Shown piece after piece: positions 43,655 through 53,865 of a stretch of DNA of 64,000 nucleotides. The stretch spans positions 1-64,000 of the forward strand of contig JAZRLP010000030.1 in the NCBI GenBank assembly GCA_045646905.1. Reading direction: 5' to 3'. A program made the position numbers and the translations under genes. The notes under the pieces are model-generated. The model searched no databases. It worked only from the letters and a program-made list of their open reading frames with translations, and had not been told where the DNA came from. This DNA is from RGIG4079 sp045646905 (GTDB lineage Bacteria; Bacteroidota; Bacteroidia; Bacteroidales; Muribaculaceae). How positions within the stretch are numbered: position 1 is the stretch's first letter; the number at the start of each line of letters is the position of its first letter.

Positions 43655-46126
43655 CTACTCTCTATAATATACCCTCTTCACGCGTTGTGATACTGATGTC
43701 AGGATTTCATAAGGAATTGTATCCAAACGATTGGCGAGTTCCATTACTGTGATATTCTCACCAAAAATCTCAACGGCATCACCCACATTACATGACACAT
43801 CGGTTACATCAATCATGCATATATCCATACATATATTCCCCACTGTTGGGCAACGATGTCCGTTTACAAGCACAAACGAGTTTCCATTTCCCAAGTGACG
43901 GTCAATGCCATCGGCATAACCAATAGGAATTGTAGCAATGCGCGAATCGCGTGAGAGTACACCTTTTCGCGAATAGCCCACAGTTGTGCCTGCACCCCAC
44001 TCTTTTATCGAGATTATAACACTACGCAATGATGACACTGGTCGCAAGTCATCTTGCGAGGCATCATCCATCGTAGGTATACCATATAGACATATTCCCA
44101 AACGCACCAAGTCGCATTGATGTTGAGGGAAGCGTGTTATACCAGTTGAGTTGAGAATGTGACGCATTATAGGTTGGTCAAGTCCACCTTGTAATACTTC
44201 ACAACAACGATAGAAGTATTCAAACTGGCTATTGGTATAGTCATCCATGTCGGGACAATCGGCTGTTGCCAAGTGCGAGAATACCGAACGGGGTTGGATT
44301 ACATTTTGACCTTTCAATATTTCAACCAATCGAGGCATATCCTCTTCAAGAAATCCCAATCGGTGCATACCTGTATCGAGTTTTATATGTACTGGATAGT
44401 TGGTTATACCAAACTTTGTGGCTTCTCTTATGATTTCGTCAAGAATGTCAAAACTATATATTTCGGGTTCTAAACGATAGGTAAACAAGGTTTTGTAATT
44501 CCCCACTTTGGGATTAAGTACCATAATGGGCATAGTGATACCTGCCTTGCGCAAATCGACACCTTCATCGAGCACTGCCACGGCAAGATAGGCTGCTCCT
44601 TGACTTTGCAATGTCTTTGCCAACTCAAATGATCCTGCGCCATACCCCGAGGCTTTTACCATACACACAATTCCTGTTTCGGGCTTTACTAATGAGCGAT
44701 AGAAGTTATAGTTGTGGACTACTGCATCAAGGTTTACCTCAAGTACTGTTTCATGTTGTTTAGCCTCAAGCACATCGCTCAACGACTCAAAATGGAAATG
44801 CGATGCACCCTTTATCAGTATTAATTCATTTTTAAAATCGCTTGTTATCGTTGATGATAAGAATGCACTGGTTGAAGGATAAAATGAGGCATTTTCGCCA
44901 AATAGGTTTTTATAACACGAAATTTCTTCTCCTATACCTATTATTCTGTTCACACCTTTTTGGTGCAACAAGCGTGCAATTGATTTATATAGAGTTTCTC
45001 CACTTTTAGTTTCGTGCATCACATCGCTCAATATCACTGTCATAGAGTGAGAATCGGTTGCACGACGACTCATAAAGTCGAGTGCTGGTGCCAATGAATG
45101 GAAGTCGGATGTATATGCATCATATACCAATAGACAATTATTCACCCCTTCAATTACATTCAATCGAGTGCCCACCGTTGTCAATGACAACATGCGTGAT
45201 GCAATTACATCAAACGGACGGCAAAGATACAACATTACGGCCAAACAGTGAATAGCGTTCTCTATATCATAGTCACCAACAAACGGAATCTCAATTACTC
45301 CGTCATACATCAAGTAGGAGTATTTTATAGTTGTGGTATGTTTAGATTTCTTTATTGATGATATAAATAATGGCGAATCGGGATTTCGACGCGACCATGC
45401 TATCTCTTTTACTGTTAGCCCAGCATTTGCCACCACATCGCTAATCAACACATCATCGCCATTATACACAATGCAGTCGCAATCTCGACACAACATCACT
45501 TTTTCTTCACATTTCAATCGTTGTGAAGCAAAACCCTCGTCGTGCTCATCACCGATATTGGTAATAATTGACAGTTTGGGGCGAATCATTGACTGCAATG
45601 ACACCATTTCATTGGGTTGAGATATACCTGCCTCAAAGATTGCGAGTTGGGTATTCTCATTCATTTCCCATATCGACAACGGCACACCTATTTGCGAGTT
45701 ATAACTTCGTGGGCTACGCACCATGCTATAATCGGCACAAAGTAGTTGATATAACCACTCTTTGACAATAGTTTTGCCTCGGCTACCAGTAATACCTATG
45801 ACGGGGGCAGTAAAACGACCACGATGATAAGAGGCTATCGTTTGGAGCGCCTTCTTTACATCGGGAACAATCAAGAAATTGCTATCTTCAACATTTTGCA
45901 TAGTAGCAGGAATGTGATCTACCACAAAATTGCGCACTCCACACTCATGCAAATCATGTAGATATCTATGGCCGTCATTGTTGCGCGTACGCAAGGCAAA
46001 AAATAGGCTATCTTCGGGATAGGTCAGCGAACGACTATCGGTCAATAAGATACTGATATTATAGGCCGGAATTTGAGGTTCGGGCAAATGCAAAATTTGT
46101 GCTATTGTTGAGATTGAATATGTCAT
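43655..46126 (-). CDS. murF-alr: MurF - alanine racemase fusion
   Basis: This 823-residue protein joins UDP-MurNAc-tripeptide:D-Ala-D-Ala ligase (about 1-450) to alanine racemase (about 455-823). The ligase half has the ATP loop GITGSRGKT at 111-119. The racemase half has the cofactor lysine in MVKASGYGAG (about 489) and the later TVGYSRKGV and IPIGYADG, with the catalytic Tyr. One half makes D-Ala and the other uses D-Ala-D-Ala in peptidoglycan synthesis. The fusion is known in Bacteroidetes. Its ATG overlaps the GSCFA stop. Confidence 0.93.
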   Translation of the reverse strand: MTYSISTIAQILHLPEPQIPAYNISILLTDSRSLTYPEDSLFFALRTRNNDGHRYLHDLHECGVRNFVVDHIPATMQNVEDSNFLIVPDVKKALQTIASYHRGRFTAPVIGITGSRGKTIVKEWLYQLLCADYSMVRSPRSYNSQIGVPLSIWEMNENTQLAIFEAGISQPNEMVSLQSMIRPKLSIITNIGDEHDEGFASQRLKCEEKVMLCRDCDCIVYNGDDVLISDVVANAGLTVKEIAWSRRNPDSPLFISSIKKSKHTTTIKYSYLMYDGVIEIPFVGDYDIENAIHCLAVMLYLCRPFDVIASRMLSLTTVGTRLNVIEGVNNCLLVYDAYTSDFHSLAPALDFMSRRATDSHSMTVILSDVMHETKSGETLYKSIARLLHQKGVNRIIGIGEEISCYKNLFGENASFYPSTSAFLSSTITSDFKNELILIKGASHFHFESLSDVLEAKQHETVLEVNLDAVVHNYNFYRSLVKPETGIVCMVKASGYGAGSFELAKTLQSQGAAYLAVAVLDEGVDLRKAGITMPIMVLNPKVGNYKTLFTYRLEPEIYSFDILDEIIREATKFGITNYPVHIKLDTGMHRLGFLEEDMPRLVEILKGQNVIQPRSVFSHLATADCPDMDDYTNSQFEYFYRCCEVLQGGLDQPIMRHILNSTGITRFPQHQCDLVRLGICLYGIPTMDDASQDDLRPVSSLRSVIISIKEWGAGTTVGYSRKGVLSRDSRIATIPIGYADGIDRHLGNGNSFVLVNGHRCPTVGNICMDICMIDVTDVSCNVGDAVEIFGENITVMELANRLDTIPYEILTSVSQRVKRVYYRE

Positions 46127-47106
46127 TACTTCTTGATTTTCTTAATTGCTTGCTCCAAAAAAGGATATTGTTGCAACATTTGTGCTTTTAACTGTTGTGT
46201 TGAGGTTTCAAATCGAGCTATAGCCTGCGCGTCGTCACTCATAGGGCGATGACACAAGCGTTTTGATAAACGACTACACTCAGTAGCCAATTTTATTGTA
46301 TCGTTATCAAAGAATGATTGCGAAAACAATTCATAGATATAATCAACTGCCACTTCCGATGGATGTGTCATATCAGAGGCATAGAACCGATAATCGCGTA
46401 AATCATCGTTCATCACCTCATAGGCAGGGAAATAAATAAGTCCCACATTGTGTTGCAGTAATTGCTCAATGGCAATATGCAATATTGACTTACTAACTTG
46501 ATTTTCATGCGCTCCGTCACGGAGATGCCTTATGGGACTCACAGTAAATATTATATTAATATTATTATTTACTTGTCGCACTCTATCAATAACGCCACTC
46601 CACTGCTTTACGATCTCATCAATCGACATTAATCGACGAGTGAATTTATTGGCAGGAAGTTTATGGCAATTAGCCACAACCTTGCCAGTTTCGTTGAGTT
46701 CATACACCCATGCAGTGCCAAATGTTATTATCAACGCCGTAGCCTCGCTCAATGCCTCATGGGCATGAGTTATTTGTTCATTAAGATGGCGAAGCATACC
46801 CTCGGCATCAACACTCGAAAATGAGGAGTGATGGCTGAAACTATGCCAACGATTGTCTCCATCGACTTGCATCAAATCATCGGCCGTAAATTTGCGTTGA
46901 TTTATTATATCATCAATCCCACAAGCAATGCTTGCAGGATTATATAGTGTTCCAAAAGGATTTATTTCTACATTAAAACATGCTTGTTGTAGTTTCTCGC
47001 CTATGTTATCACTAAAGCAAGAACCTAACATCATCACCCTTATGCGATGATTAATAAGTCCCTGATGCTTTAATGGCTCAACTATTGTGCGAAACACCCT
47101 TGACAT
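46126..47106 (-). CDS. GSCFA-domain protein
   Basis: The 326-residue protein has MMLGSCFSDNIGEKL near residue 30, the motif that gives the GSCFA family its name, then an SGNH-hydrolase-like order with IFTVSPIRHL and later DMTHPSEVAVDYI (Asp and His of the triad). It may be an esterase acting on cell-wall or glycan material. It sits between the OmpA-like protein (2-base gap upstream) and MurF-Alr, which fits an envelope role. Confidence 0.85.
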   Translation of the reverse strand: MSRVFRTIVEPLKHQGLINHRIRVMMLGSCFSDNIGEKLQQACFNVEINPFGTLYNPASIACGIDDIINQRKFTADDLMQVDGDNRWHSFSHHSSFSSVDAEGMLRHLNEQITHAHEALSEATALIITFGTAWVYELNETGKVVANCHKLPANKFTRRLMSIDEIVKQWSGVIDRVRQVNNNINIIFTVSPIRHLRDGAHENQVSKSILHIAIEQLLQHNVGLIYFPAYEVMNDDLRDYRFYASDMTHPSEVAVDYIYELFSQSFFDNDTIKLATECSRLSKRLCHRPMSDDAQAIARFETSTQQLKAQMLQQYPFLEQAIKKIKK

Positions 47107-47108
47107 GA

Positions 47109-49079
47109 TTAATAGATATTATAATCAACCGATAAAACCGAGAACTCGGTGCGTCGATTTATTTGGTCGGCAATATCTTGATCTTCCTCGCTCAATGTGT
47201 TTACAAACTCCTCATTTAAGATTGTACCTTCTTCAAATTGAGGATAATCTTTTGCGATTTTCTTTGTCACAGTTTTAGGGCGAGTTTCGCCATATCCTTG
47301 ATATTGTAAACGATCGGCACTTATACCCACCTCGGTGAGATAATCAATAACCGATTTAGCACGGCGATGCGACAGGTCGATATTATATTTTTCTTCACCC
47401 CAGCGGTCGGTGTGCGACGCCATTTCAATTGTAATGTGTGGATTATCGCGAAGAATTTGTGCCAATTCATCAAGAGCTTCTTTTGACTCGGGACGCAATG
47501 TTGCTTGGTCAAAATCGTAGAAGATATTTTCAACTACATTAGGTTTATTTATTGATGACAAGAAAAAGTCAATACCATATTCGGCATCTTCCTCGGCATT
47601 ATCACTTTCAAATTCTTGTTTTGAGTTAAGATATCCTTTGGCTCCCGCAAGCATCACATACTTCACGCCTCGTTTCAATGGGAACTTAAACGAGCCATCA
47701 TCACGAGCCACTTCTTTTTGATTTGAACCATCATCACCAACAATGCGTATCACTGCATTGGGCACAGGCTCTTCATCTTTATCTAATACCCAACCTGCAA
47801 TAGAGATTTTCAATTCGGGAAGTTCAAATGAGTAGATATGGTCATAACCTCGGCCATCACCACGATTTGAACTAAAGAATCCACTTTCGCCCATTCCGAA
47901 TGTGATGCCAAAATCATCGGCTGAAGAATTTACAGGTGTACCCATATTAATCACTTTCCATCGTCCATCGGGTTGGAGTTCGGCTCTAAACAAGTCAAGC
48001 CCACCATACCCAGGATGTCCGTTAGATGCAAAATACAATAGACTATCGGTGCGCACAAATGGGAACATTTCATCGCCTGGAGTATTCAATATGTTACCCA
48101 TGTTTTCAAGCGAACCGGCTTTTTCTTTCAAGTTAATACGCCATAAGTCTTTACCTCCTTCACCACCAGGCATATCTGAAGTAAAATAAAGGAAAGTGCC
48201 ATCGGGTGACACTGCGGGGTGTCCATAACTTGATACTGTATCGGATGTCACTTCAAATTTCACTGGAGCACTCCACTTGGCATCGGAGCGTTGCGATGTA
48301 TAAATTTCTACACCTGTGCTCGCGTTCAATTCTCTACGAGCCTTTGTGAGATACATTGTGTTGCCATCGGGCGAGAAAGCCACAATACCTTCATCGAGTT
48401 CGGTGTTTAACTCACCTTCTACGGTTTCGGCTCGTTGCCACTCCCCTTTTTCGTTTTTCTTCACCATCCATACATCGCCATTTTTCATGCCAGTGATTTC
48501 ACTTTTCTTATCGCCAGTAACTTTTTCGTTAGTGGTGGTAAAATATAGTGCATCACTTGTTTTGTCAAAATACATAGGAGCATAATCGGCTCGGCGCGAA
48601 TTAAACATCTTCGCATTTTTCACCACATAGCGAGTTGTCTTTGATTTTTGATTTTCAAGAGCCATTTCACTCCCTGCAAGGCCATTTTTAGCAACATACG
48701 AGTTGGGGTCGCGCATCAAGTACTCTTTATATGCTGCTATAGCAGCCGAGAATTTACCTTCGGCATGCAACATTTCGGCAAGATGAAGCAGCGCCATTGA
48801 GTCGGCACATCCATAGCGAATAGCATTTTGATATGCAGCAACTGCTCGCGCACTTTGATTGAGTTTACGATGACATTCAGCCATTTTAAATGCCACCTCG
48901 CCACGCTTTCCTCGCTCCTCTTTCTTTGTGAGTTTATTATAGACCTTTCGATAAGTTTTTGATGCATCATAATACTCACCACGAGCCATTTGTTCATCGG
49001 CAACCGACAACTTTGCGCCTCGACATCCTGTCAATGCCACTGCCAATATTATTGCTAAAAAATATATTATCCTTTTCAT
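47109..49079 (-). CDS. PorE-like OmpA-family protein
   Basis: The 656-residue protein has a lipoprotein-like signal with TGC near residue 19, TPR-like helices at about 25-135, a PD40/WD40-like propeller (FSPDGNTMYLTKARRE, SPDGTFLYFTSDMPGGEGGKD and FASNGHPGYGGLDLF), a carboxypeptidase-regulatory-like domain (SIAGWVLDKDEEPVPNAVIR) and a C-terminal OmpA domain (FDQATLRPESKEALDEL, ASHTDRWG, NIDLSHRRAKSVIDYL). This order is that of PorE of the type IX secretion system in Porphyromonas. Other type IX genes are not visible here, so it may serve only to tie outer membrane to peptidoglycan. Confidence 0.85.
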   Translation of the reverse strand: MKRIIYFLAIILAVALTGCRGAKLSVADEQMARGEYYDASKTYRKVYNKLTKKEERGKRGEVAFKMAECHRKLNQSARAVAAYQNAIRYGCADSMALLHLAEMLHAEGKFSAAIAAYKEYLMRDPNSYVAKNGLAGSEMALENQKSKTTRYVVKNAKMFNSRRADYAPMYFDKTSDALYFTTTNEKVTGDKKSEITGMKNGDVWMVKKNEKGEWQRAETVEGELNTELDEGIVAFSPDGNTMYLTKARRELNASTGVEIYTSQRSDAKWSAPVKFEVTSDTVSSYGHPAVSPDGTFLYFTSDMPGGEGGKDLWRINLKEKAGSLENMGNILNTPGDEMFPFVRTDSLLYFASNGHPGYGGLDLFRAELQPDGRWKVINMGTPVNSSADDFGITFGMGESGFFSSNRGDGRGYDHIYSFELPELKISIAGWVLDKDEEPVPNAVIRIVGDDGSNQKEVARDDGSFKFPLKRGVKYVMLAGAKGYLNSKQEFESDNAEEDAEYGIDFFLSSINKPNVVENIFYDFDQATLRPESKEALDELAQILRDNPHITIEMASHTDRWGEEKYNIDLSHRRAKSVIDYLTEVGISADRLQYQGYGETRPKTVTKKIAKDYPQFEEGTILNEEFVNTLSEEDQDIADQINRRTEFSVLSVDYNIY

Positions 49080-49223
49080 AAATTCTTGTAATTATAGAGT
49101 GGTTACACCACACCTTAAGATATATAACGTAATATCATCACTCTATATTTTACAAATATAGCGAAAGTTTTAATATTTATTCAACGAATTGCCTAAACAT
49201 GATTCATATTGTAAAATTATTAT

Positions 49224-49231
49224 TAACTTTG
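49224..49231 (+). promoter_or_regulatory. Promoter -7 box of the GYF_2-SUMF1 gene at 49272
   Basis: TAACTTTG fits TAnnTTTG and lies 40 bases before the start codon. Confidence 0.5.
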
Positions 49232-49271
49232 TAGTTATACATAAATCTAACAACCTTAAATAAATTGAGAT

Positions 49272-50405
49272 ATGGATAATATTTCTGACGCTAAATTTTA
49301 TATCGTTGTAAATAGAGAAAAAAGAGGGCCATTCTCTATCGATGAACTTAAGACAATGAATATTACACCAAAAACAAAAGTTTGGTGTAAAGGTATGACA
49401 AATTGGGATGATGCCGAGAATGTCTATTCTTTGAAAGATATTATCGTTGATGTGCCCACTACTCCTTATGTTGAAGAGTCTAAGCCTCAAATGGGTGCAG
49501 TACCTCCTGTGTATCAAAACGAGTCTACTGAACAATATCATAATAATCCCCCTCAAGAATCAGTTCACAATAAAGGAAATATCGTGCAAAAAGTTATTGC
49601 TACTATTGTATTTATAATTATCGTAGCAACAATTAGCATTGTTTTCTTTTACAAACCAGGTAGTGATGATAAGATAGAACCACTCCCTGTAGTTACAACA
49701 GAGGAAGTCGTTCCCGATGACCCCATTAAACGGCTTGAATCGGACATGGTTGCTATTAATGGTGGCACGCTAATGCTTGGCGCTACAAGCGAGCAAGTGG
49801 CTTATGCTATGAATCAAGAGTTCCCGGCCCATGAGGTAACCCTATCAAGTTATCAAATTGGTCGTTATGAAGTTACTCAAGAACAATGGGAAGCAGTGAT
49901 GGGATATAATCCATCGCGTAATATAGGGGCAAAAATGCCAGTTGAAAATGTTTCATGGAATGAGTGTCAATCATTCCTTCAAGCACTAAATGCTAAAACA
50001 GGCAAAAATTACCGACTCCCCACCGAAGCCGAATGGGAATTTGCTGCTCGTGGTGGCAATCAATCTCATTACTACATTTATAGTGGTAGCGATGATGCCG
50101 ATGCTGTTGCTTGGCACAAAGGGAATTCGGGTGGCACCACTCACGATGTAGGAACAAAACTAGCCAATGAACTCGGATTATATGACATGAGTGGAAATGT
50201 GTTTGAATGGTGTAACGACAAATATGGCCATTATGATTATGGTGCTGTATATAACCCACAAGGCTACGGAACAAGTTCAAAAGTTCGCGTAGGCCATGGT
50301 GGTGGATATAATTTAGGTACAAAATTCTGCCGTGTTTCAAATCGCACTCAAGGCACAACCAATTACAAATCGGAATCTCTTGGATTTCGCATTGCTCACG
50401 ACTAA
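49272..50405 (+). CDS. GYF_2 - membrane - SUMF1-like protein (paralogue)
   Basis: The 377-residue protein has the same order as the one at 39047: GYF_2 (KFYIVVNREKRGPFSIDEL), a linker with ESKPQMGAVPPVYQ, a membrane helix near 102-125 and a SUMF1-like domain with MVAINGGTLMLGATSE, QWEAVMGYNPS, NYRLPTEAEWEFAARGG and ending ESLGFRIAHD. One Cys near the C-terminus (FCRVSNRT) corresponds to the first active Cys of formylglycine-generating enzyme, but the second is Arg, so enzyme function is unlikely. The long near-identical linker points to recent duplication or gene conversion with 39047. Confidence 0.85.
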   Translation: MDNISDAKFYIVVNREKRGPFSIDELKTMNITPKTKVWCKGMTNWDDAENVYSLKDIIVDVPTTPYVEESKPQMGAVPPVYQNESTEQYHNNPPQESVHNKGNIVQKVIATIVFIIIVATISIVFFYKPGSDDKIEPLPVVTTEEVVPDDPIKRLESDMVAINGGTLMLGATSEQVAYAMNQEFPAHEVTLSSYQIGRYEVTQEQWEAVMGYNPSRNIGAKMPVENVSWNECQSFLQALNAKTGKNYRLPTEAEWEFAARGGNQSHYYIYSGSDDADAVAWHKGNSGGTTHDVGTKLANELGLYDMSGNVFEWCNDKYGHYDYGAVYNPQGYGTSSKVRVGHGGGYNLGTKFCRVSNRTQGTTNYKSESLGFRIAHD

Positions 50406-50420
50406 TAACAATCACAACAT

Positions 50421-53400
50421 ATGACAATGAAAAAATTAATAATCTCATTATCACTGGCAGCATGTGCCATAAGTGCATCGGCCGAGACTCCTCTATGGTT
50501 GCGTGATGTAAAAATCTCGCCCGATGGGAAACAAATTCTTTTTACCTACAAAGGTGACATTTATAAAGTAGCCACAAAAGGTGGCGATGCAATAAGACTT
50601 ACATCGTTAGAGTCATATGAAGCAAACCCTATATGGTCGCCCAATGGAAAAACAATTGCATTTACAAGTGACCGCAATGGTGGACAAGACATTTACACCA
50701 TGAGTGCCAATGGTGGGAAAGCCACTCGCATCACTTTTTCTTCAGAGAGCGAAACTCCTGAGGCTTTTTCTCCCGATGGGAAAAATATCATTTTCTCGTC
50801 AGCGCTTCAAGACCCCGCTTCAAGTGCCTTGTTCCCTTCTCGCCGTTTAACCGAACTTTACAGCATACCAGCCGAAGGAGGTCGCGTTAAGATGGTGCTT
50901 GCATCTCCTGCTCAAATGATTAGTTATGCTACCGATGGCAAGTCGTTTGTGTATCAAGATCAAAAAGGGATGGAAGATGAATGGCGCAAACACCACACTT
51001 CATCTATAGCTCGCGACATATGGTTGTACAATGCTACAACTGGCAAACACAGCAATCTCACCAATCATGCCGGAGAGGATCGCAACCCAGTAGTAGGTAT
51101 TGATGGGAAAACCATATATTTCTTGAGTGAACGCAATGGTGGCTCAATGAATGTGTATTCATTCCCTATTGATAACCCTAAAAATGTGACATCACTCACT
51201 TCTTTTAAACATCATCCAGTGCGTTTCATTTCGCAAGGCGCCGATGGCACTTTAGCATTTACTTACAATGGAGAAATTTACACTAAACAAGGGACACAAA
51301 AACCATCAAAAGTAGCAATCAACATCGTAAGTGACGATGAAACATCAGTAAAGAAACTCAATGTTGCTTCAGGTGCATCGTCTGCAACCGTATCGCCCGA
51401 TGGCAAACAAGTGGCATTCATTTATCGTGGTGAATTGTTTGTCACCTCAACCGACTACACTACTACTAAACAAATCACTCACACTCCCGAAGCCGAACGC
51501 CAACCTACATGGGCAGCCGACAATCGCACTATAGCATACATGAGCGAACGCAATGGCAAATGGAACATCTATACAGCAACTATCGAGCGTAAGGAAGATG
51601 CCAATTTCCCTAATGCTACCACTATCATTGAAAAAGAATTGTTTAACGACAATATTGAACGCACTTATCCTCAATATTCGCCCGATGGTAAAGAACTTGC
51701 ATTCATTCAAGACCGCAACAAGTTGATGGTAATGGATGTAAAGAGCAAAAAAGTGCGTCAAGTGACCGACGGTTCAACTTATGCTCGTCGTAATGGAGGT
51801 TTTTATTACACTTGGTCGCCCGACGGAAAATGGTTTACGCTTGAGGTAGTTGACAATATGCACGACCCATATAGCGATGTGGCTATCGTGAGCGCTAAAG
51901 GTGGTAAAATCACAAACATCACCCGTAGTGGTTACTTTGATGAATCTCCACGATGGGTTATGGACGGTAACGCAATACTTTTCTTCTCGGAACGCTATGG
52001 TATGCGTAACCATGCATCGTGGGGTTCAATGAGTGATGCAATGTTGGTTTTCCTCAATCAAGATGCCTACGACAAATATCGCCTCAATGAAGAAGACTAT
52101 GCTCTTCTCAAAGAGGTAGAAAAAGCTCAAAAGAAAGAGGCCGAAGCAAAGAAAAAAGATGATAAGAAAAAGAAAGATGATAAAAAATCGGAGAAAGCCG
52201 ACTCTACTAAATCATCTAAAGATGTCAATGTTGAACTCGATGGTATTGAAGATCGCATCGTGCGACTTACCCCTAACTCTTCTAATATAGGTGGCGCAAT
52301 CATTACCAAAGACGGAGAAAACCTATATTACCTATCGGCAGTAGAAAAAGGTTATGATTTATGGAAAATCAAACTTCGCAAACCCGAAGCCAAAATCGTT
52401 AGCAAACTAAATGCTGGATACCTCTCAATGGAAATGGATAAATCGGGTAACATATACTTGCTTGGTGGTCGCATGATGAAGAAACTCACTCCTTCAAACG
52501 ACAAACTCACCAACATCTCATACTCGGCTACTATGAAACTCGACGCTCCTGCCGAACGTGAATATATGTTTGACTTTGTGGCTCGCCAAGAACGCGAAAT
52601 GTTCTATGTAAAAGATATGCATGGCGTTGACTGGAAAATGATGACCGAAAACTATCGTCGTTTCCTTCCTCACATCAATAATAATTATGATTTTGCCGAA
52701 ATGTTGAGTGAATGGCTCGGCGAACTCAATGTGTCGCACACTGGTGGTCGTTACGGAGGCAAACCTGCTACCGATGCTACTGCAACACTTGGGTTACTCT
52801 ATGATTGGAGCCACGATAAAGATGGCTTAAAAGTTGCCGAAGTTATTGAGAAAGGGCCTTTTGACCGCTCAACTTCAAAAGTAAAAGCCGGATGCATTAT
52901 CGAGAAGATTAATGGAGCCGAAATCAAAGCCAACGAAGACTATATAGTACTATTTAACGGCATTGCAAAGAAAAAGACTCTTGTATCAATATATAATCCC
53001 GAATCGGGCGAACGCTGGGACGAAGTAGTATTGCCTATCACATCGGGCGCACAAAACTCTTTACTCTATAATCGATGGATTAAACAGCGTGCAGCCGATG
53101 TAGAGCGTTGGTCAAACGGCCGATTGGGTTATGTTCACATTGAATCAATGAGTGATGAAAGTTTCCGTGAAGTTTATGCCGATGTTCTTGGTAAATACAA
53201 CCACTGTGAAGGTATCGTTATTGACACTCGTTGGAATGGTGGTGGTCGCCTTCACGAAGATATCGAGGTATTGTTTAGTGGTAAAAAATACTTCACTCAA
53301 GTGGTGCGTGGCGTAGAAGCATGCGATATGCCAAGCCGCCGCTGGAACAAACCAAGCATTATGGTGCAATGCGAAGCCAACTATAGTAATGCTCACGGCA

Positions 53401-53678
53401 CACCATGGGTATATAAACATCGTGGATTGGGCAAACTCGTGGGTATGCCTGTTCCCGGGACAATGACAAGTGTGAACTGGGTAACATTGCAAGACCCATC
53501 GTTGGTGTTTGGTATCCCAGTAGTAGGTTATCGTCTACCCGATGGCTCATACCTCGAAAACAGCCAACTTGAGCCCGATATCAAAGTAGCAAACGACCCT
53601 GCAACAGTCGTAACTGGTGAAGATACTCAACTCCGCACAGCAGTTGAAACCCTACTCAAAGATTTGGATAAAAAATAA
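50421..53678 (+). CDS. Tricorn-like S41 protease with PDZ domain
   Basis: The 1085-residue protein has a signal peptide near residue 22, then two beta-propeller sections of PD40-type repeats (SPDGKQILFTYKGDIYKV, AFTSDRNGGQDIYTMSANG and others) reaching about 690, a PDZ domain near 775-870 and an S41 domain after it. A Lys/Asp-rich spacer occurs at about 570-605. The conserved late part reads SIMVQCEANYSNAHGTPW, with the probable nucleophile Ser in NYSNAHG, then GTMTSVNWVTLQDPSLVFG. Tricorn-like enzymes trim peptides. The exported form probably digests peptides in the periplasm. It follows the GYF_2-SUMF1 gene after 15 bases. Confidence 0.88.
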   Translation: MTMKKLIISLSLAACAISASAETPLWLRDVKISPDGKQILFTYKGDIYKVATKGGDAIRLTSLESYEANPIWSPNGKTIAFTSDRNGGQDIYTMSANGGKATRITFSSESETPEAFSPDGKNIIFSSALQDPASSALFPSRRLTELYSIPAEGGRVKMVLASPAQMISYATDGKSFVYQDQKGMEDEWRKHHTSSIARDIWLYNATTGKHSNLTNHAGEDRNPVVGIDGKTIYFLSERNGGSMNVYSFPIDNPKNVTSLTSFKHHPVRFISQGADGTLAFTYNGEIYTKQGTQKPSKVAINIVSDDETSVKKLNVASGASSATVSPDGKQVAFIYRGELFVTSTDYTTTKQITHTPEAERQPTWAADNRTIAYMSERNGKWNIYTATIERKEDANFPNATTIIEKELFNDNIERTYPQYSPDGKELAFIQDRNKLMVMDVKSKKVRQVTDGSTYARRNGGFYYTWSPDGKWFTLEVVDNMHDPYSDVAIVSAKGGKITNITRSGYFDESPRWVMDGNAILFFSERYGMRNHASWGSMSDAMLVFLNQDAYDKYRLNEEDYALLKEVEKAQKKEAEAKKKDDKKKKDDKKSEKADSTKSSKDVNVELDGIEDRIVRLTPNSSNIGGAIITKDGENLYYLSAVEKGYDLWKIKLRKPEAKIVSKLNAGYLSMEMDKSGNIYLLGGRMMKKLTPSNDKLTNISYSATMKLDAPAEREYMFDFVARQEREMFYVKDMHGVDWKMMTENYRRFLPHINNNYDFAEMLSEWLGELNVSHTGGRYGGKPATDATATLGLLYDWSHDKDGLKVAEVIEKGPFDRSTSKVKAGCIIEKINGAEIKANEDYIVLFNGIAKKKTLVSIYNPESGERWDEVVLPITSGAQNSLLYNRWIKQRAADVERWSNGRLGYVHIESMSDESFREVYADVLGKYNHCEGIVIDTRWNGGGRLHEDIEVLFSGKKYFTQVVRGVEACDMPSRRWNKPSIMVQCEANYSNAHGTPWVYKHRGLGKLVGMPVPGTMTSVNWVTLQDPSLVFGIPVVGYRLPDGSYLENSQLEPDIKVANDPATVVTGEDTQLRTAVETLLKDLDKK

Positions 53679-53703
53679 TTAAACACAACCCCATTAGACA
53701 TAG

Positions 53704-53734
53704 ACAATGAGATATACTTTGTGTATCTCATTGT
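53704..53734 (+). terminator. Terminator of the S41 protease operon
   Basis: ACAATGAGATA and TATCTCATTGT pair perfectly around a 9-base loop. TGTTTTTTTT follows. Confidence 0.9.
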
Positions 53735-53775
53735 TGTTTTTTTTATAAAGATTTTCCTTTTTCAACATTTATTAC

Positions 53776-53783
53776 TAACTTTG
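53776..53783 (+). promoter_or_regulatory. Promoter -7 box of the Sel1-gene leader
   Basis: TAACTTTG fits TAnnTTTG. A start near 53790 would give a leader of about 280 bases before the ATG at 54074, containing the structured segment. Confidence 0.55.
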
Positions 53784-53865
53784 TTGTCACTGATAGCAAT
53801 GTGCAAAGAGTTGCCATAATTTGCCATCATCTCATTTGAATTATAACAAAAACGTTATGCTTTTC

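Noticed and set aside
49272..50405. Formylglycine-generating enzyme activity of the SUMF1-like domain
   Set aside because: The second active Cys is replaced by Arg, and no sulfatase gene is nearby.
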